From contig JAQQWL010000006.1 in assembly GCA_038363925.1 (NCBI GenBank), positions 2,956,501 through 3,020,500 on the forward strand: a stretch of DNA of 64,000 nucleotides. The letters run 5' to 3'. Below the pieces are notes generated by a model, which was not told the DNA's origin, made no database searches, and was given only the letters and a program-made list of their open reading frames with translations. Positions 36,943 to 49,604 of this stretch are shown here, piece by piece (the first letter of the stretch is position 1; each line of letters opens with the position of its first letter). A program made the translations under genes and the position numbers. The stretch comes from Apiospora phragmitis. Its lineage: Eukaryota > Ascomycota > Sordariomycetes > Amphisphaeriales > Apiosporaceae.

Positions 36943-38678
36943 ATGTCTGAACCTCAAATCCTGTCGGGCCAAGCAGGTCTACCTGTTTCCAATCCATCCA
37001 AGTCATACTGGTTGAAAGAGCCCTCCGAAAAGCTCCTGGGTCACCGCACAACTCCCGAACTCCCCGCCTCTGCCGATGTGGTCATAGTGGGGAGCGGCAT
37101 CACGGCCGCATTTGCGGCTCATACGTTGAAGGAGCGCAAGCCTAAGCTGAACGTTGTCATGCTGGAGGCAAGGGAGGCTTGCTTTGGGGCTACTGGTCGG
37201 GTAAGTCTCCTTCTTTTCTTCAGTATTCTGCAAATGACAAAAGTTGACGTCGGCAACAATAGAATGGCGGACACTGCCAGCCAGCCATGTACGCGGCACC
37301 CCCTCATATTGCTTCGTTCGAGCTTCGAACATACTCGTACTTGAAGTCTATAGTGGAGGATTATTCTATCCCGTGCGATTGGCATTCCACGTCCGGTGTG
37401 CATGCTTATTATAGTGCACCACTGTTTGATCTGGCCAAAGATGTCATCCAGCGTCTAAATGAGTCCTACCCGGACCTCGCAGCCAATGTTGCTCTGGTGC
37501 ACAAGGGCGTCGCCGGCTCCCCAGCATATCTGCTCGAGGGCGAGCGCAAGGAGTTGACGCTTGAAGGCTTGAGGATTCCCACTGCCGAGGGCGCGGTTGT
37601 ACAGTGGAATGCAGCATCTTTATGGCCTTATAAACTGGTCGCTTTCGTATTAGAAAGGCTCCTTGATGCAAAGGCCGGCGGATTCAACCTGCAAACAAAC
37701 ACTCCAGTGACGGGGCTTCAGAAGGTCGAGCCGCCGTCTAACTTATCGAGTTCCACGTCTGAAGCCACGAGCCATCCGGCCTGGATCGTCCACACGCCGC
37801 GAGGCCACATCACCGCGAAAAACGTCCTCCTTGCCACCAATGGTTACACTTCTCACCTCCTCCCCCAGTTCGCTGACATCCTGGTCCCAACACGTGGCCA
37901 GATCGCCAGCCTGAAGCCACCTTATGAGCCCGAGAAGGGAGACCCACCATTGGACATAGGGCACACTTTCTATCTAATGGGCGAGAAGGGCGACGAAGGT
38001 ATCATGTGCCGTGACGATTACCTTGTGCAACGCCCGCCTCCTTTATCAGAGCTCGTATTGGGCGGCGGGCGCCAGCTGGCGAAGGACCATGCGGTCGGTG
38101 TCTGGGATGACTCGGCCATCGATGAGCCCGTGAAATGGTGGCTGCGCGGCAGCTTAGCCGGAGCCATGGATCTCAAGCTCCGCGCAGCACCAGGCGAGAT
38201 CGAAGCCGAGGTGCACCGTAAACACGTGCCCCAGGACCATCAGGCCTCGGCAGAACAGGCGATCTCCGGAGTGGACAAGCTGCATATCGACATCCAACCT
38301 GCCCAGAAGGCCGCGGCGACGATCCAACCGGACGAGAAGACCCAGCAAAACAAAGACAAGCCGGACCTCGAACCCACTCACGAATGGTCGGGCATCATGG
38401 GCTACTCGCGGGACGCGCACCCGTGGGTCGGCCCCGTCCCGGCGTCCGCGGGCGGCGGCGAGGGCCTGTGGCTTTGCGCCGGCTACACGGGCCACGGCAT
38501 GCCGAACGCGGCGCTCTGCGCCAAGGCCGTGGCCGAGATGATGACGGGGCTCATCGAGGTCGACCTGCCGCCCGAGTACGAGCTCACGGAGGAGCGGCTC
38601 GCGGAGGCCCGGTTGCGGGATACGGTCCATGTGGCGGAAGAGAAGGGTGGGCTACTGTTCGATATGCGGGCGCTGTAG
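36943..38678 (+). CDS. FAD-dependent oxidoreductase of the DAO family, 557 aa
   Basis: Two exons (36943-37200 and 37263-38678), intact frame. The N-terminal FAD-binding fold is shown by ADVVIVGSGITAAFAAHTL (residues about 44-62). It is followed across the splice by GATGRNGGHCQPAMY, a conserved contact in this class. The middle carries substrate-domain motifs (AVVQWNAASLWPYKLVAFVL) and NVLLATNGYTSHLLP. The C-terminal FAD-contact part is WSGIMGYSRDAHPWVGPVP and LWLCAGYTGHGMPNAALCAKA. Such fungal proteins resemble glycine/D-amino acid oxidases and gamma-glutamylputrescine oxidoreductases; the substrate cannot be told from sequence. A Gln/Lys-rich insert of about 50 residues before WSGIMG is unusual. 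There is no signal peptide or clear peroxisomal SKL end. It has no nearby partner genes. Confidence 0.9.
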
Positions 38679-39204
38679 GAGAGCGAGGCGTTGTTACCGT
38701 CTTACCTGGTTTCAAAGTCGGAGATATAGGAGGTGGGGTCCTGGTCTTGGGGTTTTGGAGGGGATTAGATCTGTAGTACTATAGGACTATGAATCACTTG
38801 CACGAAGAATGGTACTTTTGCTGCTAGACTACTTACAACTGATTGATGGGCCAATAGACGCAGTAGGAGACCGAAATATATGCATTTAACTTATTATATA
38901 ATTAAAATGAGATTAAAAAAGAAATATGGGAGAATAAGCCGGTCTAGCCCCTTACCCGCATGTCTATGCCAAAGACGATAATCACCCGACATTCGTAAAT
39001 AAGTGTTACTCTAACCCGAAAGACGGAACTCTATGCGCCCTAATAATAGATATATCGATTTCCTTTCTTGTTGTAGGGAATGAATTACTGCCGTCGTCAG
39101 TTACTCGTCCTTCTCGTTCGAGGTTTTCTTCATCAAAAGGTATCCCTGAGTCTCTGGTTCAGGGGTGACTGCAGTTTCATGCTGTAGGTTGGGCAGAGCC
39201 GGGC
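38679..39204. other. Intergenic, convergent 3' ends
   Basis: AT-rich stretch around 38880-38930 between convergent genes, fitting terminator and 3' UTR sequence. No gene seen. Confidence 0.5.
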
Positions 39205-40347
39205 TCATCGGTGATTATTGTGCTTGTCATGGGGCGAGTTGAGAACTGTAACGATTTGATGTGCTGTGAAGGTGCACTCGTAAGGGGCAATGAGGTAGAC
39301 GATGGCGAACTCGTTTTTGTCGTCGAAGTCCGCGTTGAGGAGGTAACAGTCGACCTCGTAGCAGAAGCCGAGGATGGGATGCCGCTGTTGTTGGCCGAGA
39401 TTGTGGCTGAGGAAAAGCTGGAATGCGTTGTCCGGTCTGGCGCCGACGATGCTCTTGCACTTGGTCTAGTTGACTGTGGTGTCGAGCCGGCGTTTGCAAA
39501 GGATGGGCCCGAAACTTATCCGCTACTGCTTCTAGTCGCCGGTGAAATTTCAGTGTCGGAGTACAGTCGTGGTCCCCAAATATTCCTTCTCTGTTTTTGC
39601 TGTTGTTGCTGCCCCTGAGCTTGTTGGATAGTGCCCTAAACCAGTCGAATAGCTGGTTCGGTTTATGCCCGTAGTGATTGGGATAACCTTCACTGGTTGA
39701 CTCGAATAACGAGATGTTGTTATCGGTGTCGAGAAGATGGGCAAATTACTGCCACCGCTGCTGCTGCCGCCACCACTACTGCCACTACCGTGGTTGGTGG
39801 TCCGAAAGACTGACGTGCTACTCGACTGGCTGTGAGTAGCAGAGCTGCGGTTTGAATAGGGGCGAGGTACGTTCGAGGAGCTACTGCTCATCAATCCTGC
39901 CATCCCAGGCGTACTAGTGAGTTCCCCGTAGGGGTAGGGACTGGCCGAAGTGGTGCTGCTATGCACATCTACAGTTTCCGTCGCGGACGTGGATGTGTTA
40001 TCGAGATTATCGGTCGCGCTTCCCATGCCTCTAAGCACCGTTTCCATGGACTCCAGCTGATCTATTGCCGCATTGGACACATTACGGAAGTCTGAAAGAA
40101 GCTGCTGGATTTTCTCCGTCGCGGCACGAATGCCGGCTATATCACATGTGGTTCCCTCCCTAAGCTGTTGAGGGCTGTCACTCGCTTGCCGTGGGTGAGG
40201 CATCCCGAGAGCAGGAGGCCATGTCGCTGGGTCTCGGGCAACTATCCTGACATTGTCGCGCTGGGAGACTTTCGCGATTCTGGTGGTTGAGACTAGATGT
40301 GCGCTTGATGCTAACAGCGCTGCTGTCAAGCCGAGGCTGATTTTCAT
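39205..40347 (-). CDS. Secreted Ser/Thr-rich protein, interrupted near the middle
   Basis: The start MKISLGLTAALLASSAHLVS is a clear signal peptide; an upstream ATG at 40368 would add seven residues. A short folded-looking segment follows (TCDIAGIRAATEKIQQLLSD, then NAAIDQLESMETVLRGMG), then a long Ser/Thr/Gly-rich region typical of heavily O-glycosylated wall or surface proteins. The frame ends at 39550, but Ser/Thr-rich coding-like sequence continues at once in another frame to 39205 (for example SATISANNSGIPSSASATRS, ending NSPHDKHNNHR). An in-frame TAA near 39520 separates the two parts. An intron or one or two sequence errors may explain this. I do not recognise a family; no GPI signal is evident. 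Confidence 0.65.
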
Positions 40348-42894
40348 AGCGAGGAAAGGAAGAATCATATATTGAAATGACTTATCCGAGGACATCATAC
40401 AAAACAGCATCTTGTGGACGGCCAGACGCACTGTTTATCTCCCGCAGGGATGGCCGATCTGATACGAAGGCCGAACGACTGGTTTGTTCTACATGTTACA
40501 TCTTTCGTGGGCTGCTGACCCTGAGCTATCTTTGTTGACTGGATATTTGCCAGCATTGCGGTTGGTTGTGATAAGTGTAGGCTTACAAAGAACTTGCAGC
40601 TCTATCCAAGTCCATCGGGGTTGGTGCCGCCGAAGTTGGCAAATCAATTGTCTCTTGAGGTCTGTAGTCCGTACTGGCCGGCCCCCTAATAAGGGCTGTC
40701 TACTTACTGTATGGAGAGGAGTTTACCAGTCCACGGCAGCGATATAATTCGCTCACATAAGTATATGGGTGATTGGGAGATGGATTATCGTATCGCTGCC
40801 ATGACCTCTTATTGCCACCACTACGAAATATCAAATCAAGCAGAACGAAAGTATTCGGGATTTATTTGCCCCTCGCGACTCACCTGTCTAGTACAATACA
40901 CGGGTATGCATGTCGCACAAATAGCTCTGTTCTCTGTTCTTACGAAGGAGCATGCATATCGTTGGAGGCAATTAGATAGTAAACATACGATCTTCTGGCT
41001 AATCCGCACGTCGAAGAGAGGCGGGGATGTTGATCATGTAGTAAGTTTACCACGAAGCCTGGCCGGTTGGAGTGGGCGGACGTGGTTGGGGTCGTGCAGT
41101 TTGATCCCAAACGTTGGAACCGAATGACCTGTTATAACAGGGAGGGCTAGAACACTTGATTATTGGTATCTACAGTGCTCTAGTGAAGCTGAATCACGCA
41201 AGGGCTGGCCAATTGGCTATGCTCCAAGCTGACGTACGCTAGATAAGGGCCAGACTAAAACTAAAGCAAACCCATCGTTATCATGATACCTTATTGCCAT
41301 CTGGCGATGAGAGGCTTAGTTGGATTGACAACCCCAGATCGCATGAGGTACATCGTGAGATGTAGTGAGGTAGGTGTAGATCAACATTGAACCGAGGGGG
41401 CAAAGCGACAAGACCAACCGCGACAGACGCCCTGACGGAGAACCCGAAGAGCGGTCTACGTGAAGGAAAGAATGCACAATAGCTCTGGGTGGAACACTTG
41501 ACATCGTACAGGCTGGCTGCTTACAGTTCAATGTTGGTGTTTTCATGCATGAATCTTACAGGAAGTGTCCTGCCCACCTCAATTAAGGCTTGTTTAACAC
41601 CAAGGGCGCGCGAGCCGGGTTCATTTTGCGATTCAGGCAAGTCTGAATGTGTCTTTGTCACTTGGCGGAGACCATGGCAAGTCAAATAACCGCAAGCGTA
41701 CTTACGGAGTGATGTACCTATCGTCTTTTTGAATTTACTAGATTTGAGGAATTTGTTCCGAGCACTTGGCGTCATCGGCCCAGGAGACCAGAAAATTGCC
41801 GCCGACTGCAACCAAAGCGATCCTGTTCTGACTGACTAAAACTGATGACCATATCCATGACCACGACCCCTTTGTCTTGACGAAGATCGTCGCGTCTCAT
41901 GAGTTTCCGCAAACAACAAGATCAATATATAGGATAGATCTACGAATGTAGAAACTGTACTTTACGCCCGCCGCAGTGACTTACAGCGTAGAAACACAAA
42001 CATCCAACAGGAATAGAATGCAACATGCCTTCTTATGGTCGGACCATGTGCGAATAGAGACATCTCTGTATCTCGGAGACCCTGGTCGACCAATTACAGA
42101 TGAAGGAAACAGGAATCCGGATTATTCCAGCCGGGCGTGGCTAAGCCCGTTCTGGCCTAGCGGGTGATACTCTGACACTCCCAGTTTCCACGCGACTTTA
42201 TTGACTGGGGACCAAAAAAAGAAGAAAGGAAGAATGGTCAGACCAGTTCGGACGCTCGCCCTCCCCAGAAATCTCGCCGCCATCCAGCCAGCATAGCACC
42301 GCGCACCACCGCACCACACCCCAAGCAAATATGAGCATCGATCCCGTCGTTCATTGTCACGCCGCCTGGGAGCTGCGGCCAAAAAGGACTGGAAATGAGA
42401 CTGGACCAAAAAGCCCCAAAACTCTTTCCAGGCATACCATAAGAACAACAATGGCTCCCCCAATTCAATAAATAATCTTCATCCCACCCCATCTCCGTCG
42501 CCGTCATCGTCGTCTGCTTTCCTACACACATGAAGTGATTTACAGCCCTGCACCCCGAATCATCATCACCAACCGGCCTGTCTAGCCCCAGGTTTTGATT
42601 GAGGTACTAACGCCGAAAAAAAGCTTCGCACACTGGTCCCCTTACACCATCAATCGACACACAGCAGAGCGAGCGGTGGATCACCCATCATCCTCAACTT
42701 GTCCCGTCAAGCCGTCTTCTCTTCCTCTGACCAACCTAAACCCAGCCAAACTTGCCCAATCCACCCACCACCTTAACTCCCCAGCCTGCCCATCACCCGA
42801 CACTGATAAAATTTCCCATCTTCGCCTTCTGACCACCAGATCTTTTTCATCATCAACCCCATCATAAGCCTCACTCACATATCAGGCCATCGCC
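40348..42894. other. Long intergenic stretch, no supported gene
   Basis: About 2.5 kb. Frames of up to 138 codons occur but lack domains or a convincing start context. The last 300 bases are CT/CA-rich and probably form the leader of IES4. Confidence 0.5.
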
Positions 42895-43802
42895 ATGCCT
42901 ACCCCAACCTACAAGACGTCCACTCCTGCTAAGGACAAGGACCGACGAAAGTCTGGGGGCAAGCCCACCCTCATCTCGACACTCAAGGTCTCACCCAACA
43001 GCTTGAGGAAGATTATCGCGCCTTCCGAGTTCAAAGAGGAATCCCCCTCAAGGAATCTCCAGCTCCATCGGCCTCGGTACCACCTAGCGATGCCCCTGCC
43101 CCCCCTGCTGCGGTAAATGGCGACAACGCGTTCGAGTCGAACCCGGGCACACCTGCCCAAGTGCCCATGGGACCCCCAACCGACGGTCCGAAGAAGAAGG
43201 GTGTCAAGCGGAGCGCACCTGGTGCCAATGGCAATGAGCCCAAGATCCGAGGCAAGCCTGGCCCCAAGAAGAAGCCCAGACTGTAAGTTCACTTTTATCA
43301 ATCCAGGTCGTTGCGAGGATTCTCTTGGGCCTACGCCTGGAGTCATTCATTAATCGCTTGTACTTGCTTACTTTGCCCCAACACTTGGCTAACTCATCGT
43401 TACAGGGAGGACGGCTCGATTGACCCAAGCTCGCGTGCGGGAGGCGCGTACCACAAGCTGGGCCCCAAGGCGAACCAGGGTGCTATCAACGCTGGCCTAC
43501 GGGCTCTCGACCGGTCGGGCAAGCCTTGCCGAAGATGGGCTAAGGGTGGCTTCAGATTGAAGAGCTTCACAGGTGTCTTATGGGAAGTACCTCGCTGGAC
43601 TGCGCCGCCCAAGTCCTTACCGGAGAGTGTCAACCCAGAATCGACCGCGTCGGGCGAAAGCAGCAACAAGGAAAACAAGGAGGGCAGCCAACTCAAGAGC
43701 GAGCACAGCAACAGCGCCGCCGACGGCGAGCAACATAGTGTCCCTCCGAGCGTAGTGACAGCCAGCTCTCCTGTTCCCATGCCAGTCGCTGCTGCGTCGT
43801 AA
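42895..43802 (+). CDS. IES4: INO80 complex subunit Ies4 homologue, one frame break
   Basis: Small nuclear subunit of the INO80 chromatin-remodelling complex. Two exons (42895-43282 and 43406-43802). The start STLKVSPNSLRKI and the basic region KIRGKPGPKKKPRLEDGSID are visible. The conserved C-terminal block HKLGPKANQGAINAGLRALD, SGKPCRRW, GGFRLKSFTGVLWEVPRW is the signature I recognise for fungal Ies4 proteins. The tail is Ser/Asn/Glu-rich. The first exon is one base short: adding a C to the run at 43043-43047 joins KEESP to LKESPAPSASVPPSDAP in one frame and corrects the splice phase, giving 261 residues. It is therefore probably an intact gene with a sequence error. Its promoter holds a CT-rich leader. 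Confidence 0.85.
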
Positions 43803-46241
43803 TGGGCCACTTGCATTTTCGGAACGCGGCAGTACACCAGCCACATCCTACACAACTACATTCTACTCGAGCTCATGTTCGAGCGGAAACTTGCCTTTAA
43901 TGTTGTCTTTTGGAGTTTACGGAAGGTTATAAAAGCTAGGCGTTTTGGGTCACATGAGGACGATAGGGGGCGGCTATGGGAAGACCACACCCACTTGCCA
44001 CACACTGGGCAGGGTATGTCATTTATTCAGGCGTTAAGGGCTAGATGCCAGTTATCAGGCTGCATCGGCGAGGCGCCAAAGGGACGCGACATTGTCGCAT
44101 GTACTATATGTTTAGCTCTTCGCATGGAGCCAAGGTCTAATAGAGCGTTGGCCGTGTAACAACATGCATTTTGCCAGCATTCATGCCGTATCTAGAAGTC
44201 GTCATTGACAGTGAACTTCAGCTTGGACGTTGATGTCTTCCTTGCCAACAGCTACTGCAACCGCCCTTGGGGATACCAGCATAATGGTAAGTCAAAGCCC
44301 CCAAAGGGTTTCCAGGGGATATATATATATATATATATGTATATTGTATGCAATCACATGTAAGTGGTATGAATAAGTATTACATCGCATCAGATTGATA
44401 CGTTTGAGACGAGGGGCAACACTGAAAGCGGTAGCAAGGCGATGAGTAGATTTACGGTGTTCGGATGCTTGTGTTTCAGTTAAATCTGACTCCAGCGAGT
44501 CACTGAGCTGGCCAGCATCTGCAATTCTGGTTGTTGGTGAGGTTCTGGAGCCTACCTTAGCAGTCACCGTCGGTGGTCGGACATTCTCGAATCCTAGTAC
44601 CATACTACATAATCAACCCACCCCGTATGTCCGACAGGTGAAAGTGGGCGGCTGGATGGACGTATGTATGTAGGTCTATTTCTGGCTTTACTTACATGAG
44701 CCTGTCCTGTTTCGTGATTTATTGCCTGCCTTGTTTAATCTTGAGAGTTCAGCATATGCAATGGGCAAGGGTGTTGTGTCGTGACTATACACGGTATGTG
44801 GACAGCAAAGAGGATCAATACGAGAGCCAAAATGATCGGTCGACCGCCCTATCCGACTCCGGCTGAGTACGGAGAAGCATTGCCATGACATGAATGAATG
44901 CATTCAGTTATGCCCATTACGAACAACCACGTACGTGATTGCCAGGAGTCAACGCTATTGACGTGTGTAGCGGAGTCAGCCACACTTGATTAGACCAGTG
45001 CACTCATTCACTGTATCCTGACGAAACTGAGTATTATCTAAGATACCCCATAGAGCTTTACATTGAGCTTCATTTCATTCAGCTGGTGTGGTACTGTGCA
45101 GCAGTGTGTTCCCTTGCAGTGTGAGCTTGGGAGGTGACTCCGTAGACGACCTAACCTACATACGATGATGCCATCTCGGATAAGGAAGCGCATGATCTCA
45201 AGTGCTATCAGGCCAGGTGGGTATGATAGATAGCGTAGCTGCGTACTCCGTAGGTAGAACAAGCAACGATATACATTTCCAACTTCCAGAATTTGCGCTC
45301 ACGTAGGTACCTAAGAGTCAGTATGAAATAGCATTGCAAATCATTGTCAATTCTCGGTAGACAAGAGGGGAGATAGAAAAAGAACCGCGACGCTGGCTTG
45401 CTTTGTTGGAGTTGGTGGGCAAGCGAGAGCTCCGAACAGTACCTGATGCATCATCGTCATTCCGTATCAGACGTCCCTCTGACAAGACTCCGGACTTACC
45501 AAATCCAAGCTCCAAACGCGTTGCATTTCGACATGCTGCCAACGCTCGCATAGTACTCGAAGGAGAAAATCAATTATATATATAGTCTCGAGTAAAAGAT
45601 GCAATGTTCGAGGCCGTTATTGCATCTCTAGACAATTGGTTTTCGTGGTGAAATCGGTTAGCCGGGTGTCTTCAATTGCCAGTGTCCCTGCTGTCCGTTG
45701 CTACCGTATGTACCCACCTCCACACTGGCTGGCTCCAGCTGCACGCTGGGACTGGGATTAGGACTAGGTTACTCACTACAGGTACGGACGATATCAACGT
45801 CCTCCGACTCATCATAATCCCCCGTATTCCCCCAATAACCCTTCCAAGACAACAAATAACTGCCATCCATGACTGTTATCTTCGGCTTGATCTGCGGAAG
45901 AATTAGAAAGCCATAAGCGGGTGGCTTGTCTGGGCGTCCAAGGGCTCCTCCCCTCTCCATCCAGGAGTTCATCGTCCATCGTCCATCGCTGCCCCGAACC
46001 TTAACTAAAACCACCCTTATCTGCGATACCGCACCCTTCGACTGCCCATTTCCAGACTTGACTTTTGTGCCGAGTCTGAACCTTGCCCTCCTGATTTGCC
46101 CACCGCCGACTGTATTTCTGCGCAGTTTTACCACAGTGTCCCACTGTCGAGGTTATTTCGGCATTTGCTGCCCTGGCGTCTAGCCCACTTCGCCCGCTGG
46201 CGGGATCCCTACCCATCACACCACGAGCGACTTGACACGGG
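43803..46241. other. Long intergenic stretch, no supported gene
   Basis: About 2.4 kb between same-strand genes. Only short frames. Contains an AT dinucleotide repeat. The last 300 bases probably hold the promoter and leader of the VID30 homologue. Confidence 0.5.
44319..44338. repeat. AT dinucleotide microsatellite, 10 units
   Basis: Ten perfect AT units in intergenic DNA. Confidence 0.9.
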
Positions 46242-48631
46242 ATGTCGAACCCATTCCCGCATGGCTCGGCCGGTTTGCCTCTAGATGCCTCTTTCACCGG
46301 CTACATTCCTAGCATGAGGTCGTCCTATGCCTCGATAACCTCCGCCACAAACCCGAACTCGACCTCGACCTCGACTTCGCAACCCCGAGCCAACCGCTTG
46401 TCGCATCTGCTGAACCCAGCCCACGAAATGAACTCGGATCTTTATCCGGGACGCCTGTCGTCCATGTTCCAGAACCATGCGATGGAGCTGGAGAGGGGCT
46501 CGTCTACGCCCGACGGAAACATGCCGAGTCTCGGGGCTCGGGTTCCACAGCTGCCACCGTTCTCCAGGGCGTTCCAGAAGTACATGAATGGCGGCACAGG
46601 CGATGGCCTATGGGCCAGTCAGTATCGACCCAGTGCTTTCTTCACACCATCGTACTTGAAAGGATCAAGCTATATACAGAAACTAGAAGAGGCGCACAAG
46701 GCGAAACAAGCACAGAAGGAGGGCCAGCAGCAAAGTGGTGGCACACATGTTTCCCAGGTTATCCCCGGATCGACTCACACAAAGCCGGTTTCCCATCATG
46801 GCATGACCTACGATCTGATCGAGAGGGCACCGCTTTTGGAAGAGGATGACTCGATAGCCCCGCTACCCACTAGATGGAACAAGGACGACAAACATGGCGG
46901 GCTAGAGGTCATGGGCGACGGCCAGGAAGTCAAGTATACTGGTCCAAAACCGGTCGGAGAGAGGGAGCACGAGGCTTGTGCCATTAGAGCTGACCACCCA
47001 ATGCCTGCAGAGGCCGGAATCTACTATTTCGAAGTCACCATCCTGTCAAGGAAACGTGATGATACGACGATTAGTGTGGGCTTTTCACACAGGCCTGTGT
47101 CATTGGCTCGCCTACCAGGTTGGGAAACCGACTCTTATGGCTATCACGGTGACGATGGTCATGTGTATGCGGGTCACCAATCTGGCAAGGTATACGGTCC
47201 TACATTTGGCGTTGGAGACACGGTCGGATGCGGTGTGAATTTCAAAAACGGCACCGCATTCTTCACTAAGAATGGCATCCATCTTGGTATGTTGATCATC
47301 ATCCTATGCTCTTCGAATATCTCCTGTAACACTGAGTTGACTTGATGAATAGGGACTGCCTGCCGAGACGTGAAGGGTCCAATCTACCCAGCAGTTGGTC
47401 TTAAGAAACAAAACGAACACATCAGGGTCAATTTTGGCCACACACCCTTCAATTTTGATATTGATGGGTTGATGCAATCAGAGCGGAACAAAGTAAAGCA
47501 GGAAATTTCTGGAACAAGGTGAGCTAAGTCACTGCGACCCTGTTCGAGTCCAAACTGACAATTCGACAGTATCGACAAGTTGGTTTCTCCTCCCCTGAGC
47601 GAGACGGATCTCATCCAACGACTGGTAAGTTGGAGCCTACATCAACTCGTATCTTGGTTCTCACTGACATGTCGGGCTTTTCAGGTACTCCAATTTCTTC
47701 AACATGACGGTTACGTTGAGACTGCGCGCGCTTTCGCAGAAGAAATACACGGGGAGAAGCAAGCCCTCAGAATTGACCCTAGCACTCAAGTAGGGGGCAT
47801 CAACGTCAAAGATGATGAAGATGCAACACGCAGACAACGTATGTGAAACCAATACATGCCACCAGGGATAACTGACGCTGACCGAAACAGGTATACGGAG
47901 AGCTATATTAGGAGGAGACGTTGACCAGGCGCTCAAATACACAAATATCTACTATCCCCATGTCTTGGAGGACAACGAACAAGTACACTTCCGGTTAAGA
48001 TGTTGCAAATTCATCGAAATGGTGCGGAAATCAGCCGAGTTCAACAACAATAACCATAGTGCGACAAACGGAAGCAACAGTGTTATTAAGAAGAGTAATG
48101 GCCGGCCACGGATGGACGACACCCCGAACGAGATGGATCTGGATGAGAACGTGCTCTCCAACGACGACAAGATGGAGACAGAAGAGGGCATGGATGCCGA
48201 CGCTTTACTGCTTGATGCAGTACAATACGGCAAGCGGCTGCAAGCTGAGTTCATGAGCGATCCAAGGAAAGAGATTAGGAAAACACTGGAAGACGTCTTT
48301 TCCCTCCTGGCATACCAAAATCCGTTCCATGTCAAGGAGGTCGCGCACCTGCTTGATAAGAGAAATAGGGTGGCGGTCGCCGAAGAACTCAATTCAGCCA
48401 TTCTAAGTAAGTATATATGCTCTCATCACATTTGCACCCTTTTTTCAGTCTACGTCTTACTAACATGTGGTGGCACTAGTGTCCTTGGGTAAATCATCTC
48501 GTTCGGCGTTGGAAAACCTCTATGGGCAGACCAGCGTATTGCTGGACTACCTTCGAGAGGACGGAGGCTCTGGCTCCTTCGTCACTGTCCAGTCGGTCAT
48601 GGATGAGATACCCAAATCACAATTATTCTAG
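46242..48631 (+). CDS. VID30: RanBPM-like SPRY-LisH-CTLH protein, Vid30/Gid1 homologue
   Basis: Scaffold subunit of the GID/CTLH E3 ubiquitin ligase, which in yeast degrades gluconeogenic enzymes. Six exons (46242-47286, 47353-47518, 47570-47624, 47685-47838, 47891-48406, 48480-48631) give an intact 695-residue frame with all phases fitting. After a low-complexity N-terminus, the SPRY domain lies at about residues 230-390 (HPMPAEAGIYYFEVTIL, FSHRPVSLARLPGWETDSYG, VGCGVNFKNGTAFFTKNG). A LisH motif follows (LVLQFLQHDGYVETARAF, about 428-445). Then come CTLH and CRA parts (RRAILGGDVDQALKYTNIYY and DPRKEIRKTLEDVFSLLAYQ). An Asn/Asp/Met-rich insert (about 520-580) splits the CTLH/CRA region. The ATG gives the expected N-terminal arm. 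Confidence 0.93.
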
Positions 48632-49604
48632 GAGGCCGAAAAAGAGACATGGGAATCTTTACTTTTGTAACAACACGCCTGGGGGCGCACCGTATCCGCC
48701 TCAACCCATTTCGAGATTTGACACGGTCGATGCTACCATCGTGGTACCCGAGGGGCTTTCTCTCATACACATTTAAGGCGTTTCGGACAGGGCTGTGGCG
48801 AACCGGCTTTTTTGTGGCTATGATGCATTGCTGAGCACGACTTCTGGCTTAAACTCGTTCCTTTACACGCGCTTCGTTATCCTTTGATATAGCAGCAGGT
48901 ACGCGCGGAGGGGAACAGCCCAGATCACATCATAGCATAGAGTTGATCAGCATCAGTGGGCGGCTTGGGCACTGTCACTCATTATTCTCGAGGCAGTCGT
49001 ACCCTAATCAACCACCCCGCCTTCGGATGTATTCCATTCGGAACGTCCTGTTTCTATTTGCGACTCAGCATAGTTTGGCCGCCGTCGGATGTAGAATAGT
49101 TGATAGGCCTTTTATTTCTGACGGGAAACGAGAGAGCGTCGGAACCATGTATTGGTATGGCATGAAGAGCGAAGGATACAACCGATGATCGTTCATGGAT
49201 GGAATGATGGAGACAACCCTCTATTCAGCAACAGACAATCAACATCCCCTCCTCGTAAGCCAGGTCGTGTCCCAGTGAACGGAGATGTAATCTGCACTGA
49301 GCCGAAGTCGCCTAGCGTAGTTAGCTGCACTTGATCTAATTAGTGAAGCCTGCATGCAGGTTTGGTGATGTAGCCTTTGCTGTTGTCAGATTACCCCCTC
49401 CCCCCCCCCATTTCTGGCCAGTTTGCCTCCTCTCAAAAACACAATCGTAGGCCGGCCAGCTATCCCATTGCCGCCAGTTATTCGAAGCCGCCCACTCCAG
49501 ACCATGTGACATGATATTTTGGGGCTTACTGGACTAATACCATAAATAGGACCTGCTGTTTCGTCGCTGCGCAAGATTCGAATGTTGCTCGCTGGATCCC
49601 TGCG
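48632..49604. other. Intergenic, no supported gene
   Basis: About 970 bp. Holds a C homopolymer near 49394-49409. No gene recognised. Confidence 0.5.

Noticed and set aside
39211..39618. Plus-strand frame of 135 codons, Val/Glu-rich
   Set aside because: Antisense to the Ser/Thr-rich C-terminal region of the secreted protein.
47519..47569. GTTCGAGTCC, resembling a tRNA T-arm
   Set aside because: It lies within an intron of the VID30 homologue and no matching acceptor or D-arm sequence is seen.
49394..49409. C homopolymer as a possible control element
   Set aside because: Simple run without supporting context; noted only as error-prone sequence.
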